DNA of 64,000 bases, from NCBI GenBank assembly GCA_902805475.1, contig CADCSX010000005.1, positions 2,801,501 to 2,865,500 on the forward strand, in the 5' to 3' direction. This DNA comes from Entonaema liquescens. Its lineage: Eukaryota; Ascomycota; Sordariomycetes; Xylariales; Xylariaceae. Within the stretch, counting starts at the first letter, position 1, and each line of letters begins with the position of its first letter. This document shows positions 59,073-64,000 of the stretch, piece after piece. Under the pieces are notes generated by a model. It saw only the letters and a program-made list of their open reading frames with translations. It had not been told where the DNA came from and did not search any database. The translations under genes and the position numbers were made by a program.

Positions 59073-59878
59073 TGATTTGGATATTAGTTAGTTGGAATTA
59101 TTGCGCCAAACTATGTACCTATTCTCACCAAAGGTACCGTACCTGGGTTAGGTACCATCTTACGAGATAGTTATTCATAATACTAGGAGTTACAGTCAAT
59201 ATCCTCAGCTAGGTAGGATTCCGTACGTGCTTGTGAGTTTAACCTCGACCCTACATCTCTAAGCTTCATGCTCATTAACATCGTATGAAAGGCTCGCGTA
59301 GACTAAGAATATTTAAGGTTACACCGTATCGGTACGTTACGAGATAAGACTCTAAATGTGCGTATTAAAAAGATGTGTCTGATGAGGGCCAAATATGAGT
59401 ATGGGTGGAGAGTGTGTGGGTGGCTGGCCAGTCGATTAATAATATTTGAGACAAGGCTACGAAGTTGTTGCTGCACCGTCAATACCTTAGGTACCTAAGC
59501 CAATATTAAAGCCACGGCTGCATGCATGAGGTAGTGTTGCATTTCTTTTTGATTGATTGTCTACTCTCGTCTAAGGATAACTCGTTCATTTGGCGCCGAT
59601 GATTGTAAGTTCTCATGAGTACCAGTCTCAACGGATTTTCAAAGACTGACTATGCATATAATAAGGGCTTTGCATTATTGCGACGGTTAGTATTCCCTCT
59701 CCATAAGCAGATGCTTAGGTTAGCCAGAAGACTTAAATATTAGATAACGGCACTGATACAACGAGCTATCTAGATTTTTACGTTGTCTTGGTCAGCTCTT
59801 ATCCTTAAATGTAAGCATACTTGACTCTATTCTGTGGCAGCCCACGTAGAAAATACTTGCTAAATCAATACTTCCCAG
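59073..59878. other. intergenic, possibly holding a lost first exon
   Basis: AGGTACCT-type words lie at about 59,131-59,156 and 59,483-59,499. The N-terminal helices of the next gene should be encoded in the right part, but I could not find an ATG-led exon that splices in phase to 59,879. Confidence 0.4.
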
Positions 59879-61059
59879 TTCTCTGGAAGCCAGGTGGTGG
59901 TATCTTGGGTATACACTTCTGGGATGTGCCAGTATCGCATTATATCGAGTACCAGAAAGTGAGACTCCCGCAAGAAAATTCCCATTGAATCGCCAATACT
60001 CATATTAGTATGATCATAGGGTTCTTTTGCCGACTCGGTTCTCGCTCGCATTACCAACACAACCATCAAAGTGGCTTTCCTAGTATTTTACCTTCGACTA
60101 TTCAACCCGGTGACCTACGTGAGATATATGGTATGGGGCGGCCTAGTCGTAGTGATTACTTTTTGCGTCGCCTTCGTTGTCATAGACCTTGTGGCATGCG
60201 CTCCTTGGCCAAGTGAACACGGTGATTGGGTTGCACCGTTTCTCATCGATCGTTGCACTGCAATATCAGTTCCTCTAATCACCGCGGCCGCTTATTTCAG
60301 TGTAATCACCGACTTTTATGTCTTGCTCATCCCCCTCCATCAGATGCCGAAACTCGGCTTGTCCCCAAGGAGGAAGATAGGCGTTAGCCTAATATTCCTC
60401 ACAGGTTTACTGTACGTAACCCCCCTATGGAGGCTAAAATTCCGCTAAATGTCCATTCATAGGGCTACGGATGCTGCTCTCTCCAATCTGATCATTCGGC
60501 AAGATAAGAAACTATTCGATCGATCAGATTTCACCTGGACTATAGTCCCTGTGTACGCAACTAGGTAAGAATAGCTAATACGCTCTTTCTTAATTATCCT
60601 AGATCGCCATAAGGGTTTAGCGCAGGGTTCGATAGGTTTATATCTACTAACTCAGACCGTAACAGCCTTGTTGAACTTAATGTCGGCCTTATTTGCCTTT
60701 CACTGCCTGTTATCTTTATTCCATTTGTAGGCCGTCTCACGGACCTTAGCAAATCTGTTCGCTCCTGGATAAGGGAACGGCACAGTCCCCACCAGAGTTC
60801 AAACGAGAGTTTCTCGAACCTTACGCCCAATGACAGCGAAGCACCTCATATTCCACCAGTGCCTAGCGATACAAGCTTCTCAGGGATGCGTAAGTTTATC
60901 CATAACATATATCGCTCTGGGGTGCGAGGCTCAGCACGTGGGGGTACAACCGTCGCAACTTTTGACGAGCTTATCTCAGTGGACCTCAGCTATCACAACC
61001 AGCTGAAAACCATGAAGTCCGAGGGGACTGAAAATACTCACGGGAGTGGTCAAGTCTGA
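59879..61059 (+). CDS. rhodopsin-like membrane protein, N-terminus not found (partial or decaying)
   Basis: Second member of the fungal rhodopsin-domain family. Exons 59879-59958, 60020-60411, 60463-60564 and 60666-61059 join in phase to about 322 residues. Recognisable: LGIHFWDVPVSHY (loop before helix 3), KVAFLVFYLRLF, VVVITFCVAFVVIDLVACAP, CTAISVPLITAAAYFSVITD, FYVLLIPLHQMPKLGLSPRR, KIGVSLIFLTGLLATDAA and VELNVGLICLSLPVIFIPF. The tail is long and polar (SFSNLTPNDSEAPHIPPVPS). The first two helices and the start codon are missing upstream. It could have a hidden short first exon or be a 5'-truncated pseudogene. Acceptor 60665 is preferred over 60655, which leads to a stop at once. Confidence 0.65.
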
Positions 61060-61490
61060 GCATTGCGGCTTACGAAATAGTAGGACCTTCCCTTGACCAA
61101 CGAAATGAACATTCAACAGAGCGATCCTCGGAAGAAATCTTGGAACGTGAATTTGTTTAAAAAATTGTTTTGGTAAATTCGACTGGCAAGTAGCACTCGG
61201 TATCTATATTTGTATGACATTCCTTCCATGTATGATTGCGTTGCACTCATCTTTGAGAGTTCTTTTGAACGCGAGGTTTCCTATAATAAATTATTTTTTA
61301 ATTTAGAAATTCGACTGTCGTCCACATGAAACAATTAAACTCTCACTTTGTCTTCGCATTCCGTCAACTAGACTTTCTAACTTAATAACTAACGAAATAT
61401 ACTAACGGAATTCTACTATGTAATTAAACCTGTTTGCAATATAAACGACCGATCCGGTAACGCCCCACTCGCTCCCGTCCGCGGGCCCAC
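61060..61490. other. intergenic
   Basis: 3' flank of the rhodopsin-like gene; A/T-rich near 61,270-61,440. No gene seen. Confidence 0.4.
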
Positions 61491-62303
61491 CTATGCCGTT
61501 GCCACGCCGGGCGGTCTAATGTACTGAACATGCCGAAGATTCGGATCTCTCAAATTGGCGTAGGAATCCGGCATAAACCCTACAAGCTGCACTTTCATCC
61601 ACCCGATGCCTTCATCCGTACATCCTCCAATAGCAGAGTGTTTTTCATCATCCTCAACATCACTGAACTCGCCCTCATCATCGTTATACTTACCCCGACT
61701 CCCTACCATTTTCTCAGGCCTAGTCTCATGCTGTTGCCTTGTAGCTTTCCGTGATTCTCAGCCGCCTTTTATCAACTTAACCCAACCCTCAGTTCGCTCA
61801 GAAATCACTCTCCGCATCGAATCTTCATCAAAGCGCCTCTCTTCGAGCAGATCACGCCCGCTATACAAATCCATGGCCTTCCGGACCCATGCGTCGATGC
61901 GCTGGATACACGATTCCCACACCGCGTCGCTGGTGTACGTGCAGCGGTACACGGCGAAGCCCTAGATGCGATGGCCGTCGACACGGAGGTGGCGCTCGAT
62001 CTTGTCGGCGGCATTGGAGCTGATAGAGATGGTGTTGGGGGTGCGGGGAGAGATGTCGACGGGTTGTTGGAGACTTGCGCGGTCTTGGTCTAGGCGGTTC
62101 ATGAGGGCTTTAGGTTGGCGCAGGTTATTGGTGGCTGGTTTCGAGGCATGACTCTTGCTATGTGTACAACCGAATGTGCGAAGTTGACGATTCGCAGGAG
62201 GATAAGGTGATATTATAGTGGAGAATGAAATGAATACGTGGTGTCTACGGTGTAGAAGATCAAGGTGGCTGCAAACAGCGTCGATTGTAGCAAGTCGCAT
62301 CAT
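61491..62303 (-). pseudogene. relic of an uncharacterised fungal protein
   Basis: Three consecutive segments on the minus strand look like one broken gene: 62303-61962 (contains DISPRTPNTISISSNAADKI), 61965-61758 (YRCTYTSDAVWESCIQRIDA, then AMDLYSGRDLLEERRFDED) and 61709-61491 (CTDEGIGWMKVQLVGFMPDS, ending LRHVQYIRPPGVATA). They recall a common fungal family of unknown function in which a YRCTY-type segment precedes a block ending in RRPP. Here the parts are separated by in-frame stops, the first a TAG at about 61,962-61,964. No function is known. The family match is from memory of its pattern only. Confidence 0.5.
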
Positions 62304-64000
62304 GTACTATGTAACATAGGGAGGGAATAATACAAGCAGGAGGCATAGGTCTAAGCCAAAATGCTACCGGCCGGATGGAATACTTGAGCAATCTCGTTTC
62401 TCGCTTTTGCCAAGACCCAGTGTGGCGAAGCGACCAACTGCAACAAGATCGAGAGCCAGTCCGCTATCATCTTCTAGGAGTTCTATACCAGCCTCTGGCG
62501 TAACTATGCGATATGCATCGACGTTTTCTCCCTGGCGTGGATGGCGGCGCTGTGAATAGGTACCTAGCTTAAGCAAGTAGTAACATGTAAACAAGTTATA
62601 GTTAAACATGTTTGATTACATAGATACGTTTTAAATAAAACAGTAAATCACGACATCTAGGTTAAAACACGGATTAAGCTCTTACCTTACTGCATTTCTA
62701 GTTTTGAAAAGGATTGATATTTACTCATGCATTGCGTTCGCAAGTCTATGTAACCATTGACCTCAATAAGGGATACATTATTGTAGTTGGTTACACAACC
62801 ACCATCCGTGTTAGAGCGCAGGGCTGGAATCCCTATGAAAATAAGGACACGTAAGTTCATTGTGGGTTTCGCCATGATATATATCAGCACAGTCAAAGTG
62901 TTAGGATGCTATCGTAAAAAGCGGAAATGGAATCCGGCGAGGTTAATTTTCCAGCAGACTACCTAATATAGCGTTATACTATGTATGTTAACAAAAAAAC
63001 ATCCCACAATCTAGATCTCAAATCCACTCCGCCCATCCCAAGGCCTCCGCACGCCCCTCCCATCGAAGCAGTTCTAGAATCCCATAGCAGAGCAAGCTAA
63101 ACCACTAGGACAGGGTCCAAGCAACACCCTGCAAAAACTCCCGCGTGTGAAACTCGACAGCCGACTTTTCGTAGTGCCCGATAGTATGTATGTATGTATG
63201 TACGTGCGCCAAGACGTCGCAATAGTGCTTGTTTAATGCATTTAACTATAGGCGCGAGCTTATTTAGACTTGCGTCGCCTTGGCCAGCCAACCAGCGCGG
63301 GCGACAGCGCCCGGAATGGTAAAAGTGCGAGTTGATGGTGACATTTTCGTCTGCATGGGGCCGCGGGGGCAATAGGGGTAGTATTCAATGGTAACTACCT
63401 ACGTAGGCTATACCAATGGACTGCGTTGATTAAACGCATAGTAAGAACTTTAAACTCACTTGCTTTCGAAGAGGATATAAAGCCTCAGATCTATTCTATT
63501 TAGTATCCAGTGCTCACAATCAACCTAAGACGGCGAATAGTGGCCTTTCAGTCCTCTACTAGGGTATCCACCGAACAAGAGATCACAAGAACGAAACGAT
63601 GCTATTCTGGCAGCTGTTAACGGTTCGAGACAATGCAAATGTCTTCATTGAAAGCATGAATAATGCTAACCTAAGCAAAAGCTCATATAATCCTAAGCTT
63701 CGCGAATTCTATAAGGGTTGCTCCCTGAGCCCCCCGCCTGAGAAATGCCAAGAACGCCTTGTTATGATATCCTCATTGAGACCTGACCGCCGGAAACCCT
63801 CCGTGTTTTACAAATGCAGGCCGTGATGAAATCTCTCCGGTTCCTCCGGTTCCGATATTTCTTCTATTAATTTTCGTTATATTTTAATTGCGTAGAAAAC
63901 GTCACTCCCTTCCCATGCAAAGTGGTTCCTTGAGGCGAGGACGATGATCAAGGCTGCTCCGGCGTTTTCCATGCCGGCTTCTTGCACTCCCCACCGCGTC
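62304..64000. other. right edge, weak small-ORF candidates only
   Basis: Two adjacent leftward frames, 62896-62687 (starts hydrophobic, then GGCVTNYN...RTQC) and 62609-62364 (YRIVTPEAGIELLEDDSG, ends DCSSIPSGR), could be two exons of a small secreted cysteine-containing protein, but I found no in-phase splice. A frame at 63599-63826 (75 aa) has a TATAAAG about 120 bp upstream and no known motif. A GTAT repeat (about 63184-63201) and an AGGTACCT word (62559-62566) are present. Confidence 0.3.

Noticed and set aside
63599..63826. 75-codon frame as a gene
   Set aside because: No motif, no clear homologous pattern and no support beyond a distant TATA-like word.
1..64000. CRISPR arrays, tRNA and rRNA genes
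   Set aside because: No spaced identical repeats, cloverleaf candidates or rRNA-like stretches were noticed on either strand; CRISPR is not expected in a fungus.

Overview
The window is nuclear DNA of a filamentous ascomycete (Pezizomycotina). Genes are cut by short GT-AG introns of roughly 45-170 nt with CTAAC/CTAAT-like branch sites. The gene families are typically fungal: a Zn2Cys6 regulator, a NACHT-ankyrin-WD STAND protein, a G1 glutamic peptidase, fungal rhodopsin-like membrane proteins and P450s. A very A/T-rich block looks like repeat DNA destroyed by RIP (repeat-induced point mutation). Exon structures below were built by hand from splice signals, reading phase and family motifs; no alignment or transcript data were available.

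Left arm, 0.6-30 kb, gene-dense. It starts with two housekeeping genes, asparagine synthetase (with a perfect Gcn4/CPC1-type site upstream) and mitochondrial porin, then a membrane-anchored J-protein. Next come accessory enzymes: an isochorismatase-fold protein lacking its catalytic cysteine, an NAD(P)-binding reductase-like protein, a Zn2Cys6 regulator, a secreted glutamic peptidase and an O-methyltransferase. A large STAND (NLR-like) gene (10 exons, 1401 aa) and a SNF2-type helicase gene (12 exons, 809 aa) then diverge from a 512-bp intergenic region. A seven-helix rhodopsin-like membrane protein and an APH-like phosphotransferase close this arm.

Middle, 30-49.5 kb, no intact gene. 30-36 kb is ordinary or mildly A/T-rich DNA. 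At 35,996-36,411 there is a small inverted-repeat element with a TA duplication. From about 36.4 to 49.5 kb the DNA is almost pure A/T. Inside it I find one LTR retrotransposon, 37,246-47,833: two gapless 165-bp LTRs, a 5-bp target duplication differing by one C/T, a purine tract before the 3' LTR, and a recognisable but fully mutated integrase motif.

Right arm, 49.5-64 kb, accessory genes beside the A/T block: two divergent P450s flanking a dying berberine-bridge-type FAD oxidase pseudogene, a short-chain dehydrogenase, a second rhodopsin-like gene lacking a recognisable N-terminus, and gene relics. There is no polyketide, peptide or terpene synthase, so any metabolite cluster here is incomplete or a remnant.

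I see no CRISPR array and no tRNA or rRNA gene. The most unusual observations are a GC-AG intron inside the P-loop codons of the STAND gene, 24-nt and 6-nt micro-exons, CpG-sparing mutation in the A/T block, and a 48-bp tandem repeat inside the dead retrotransposon.
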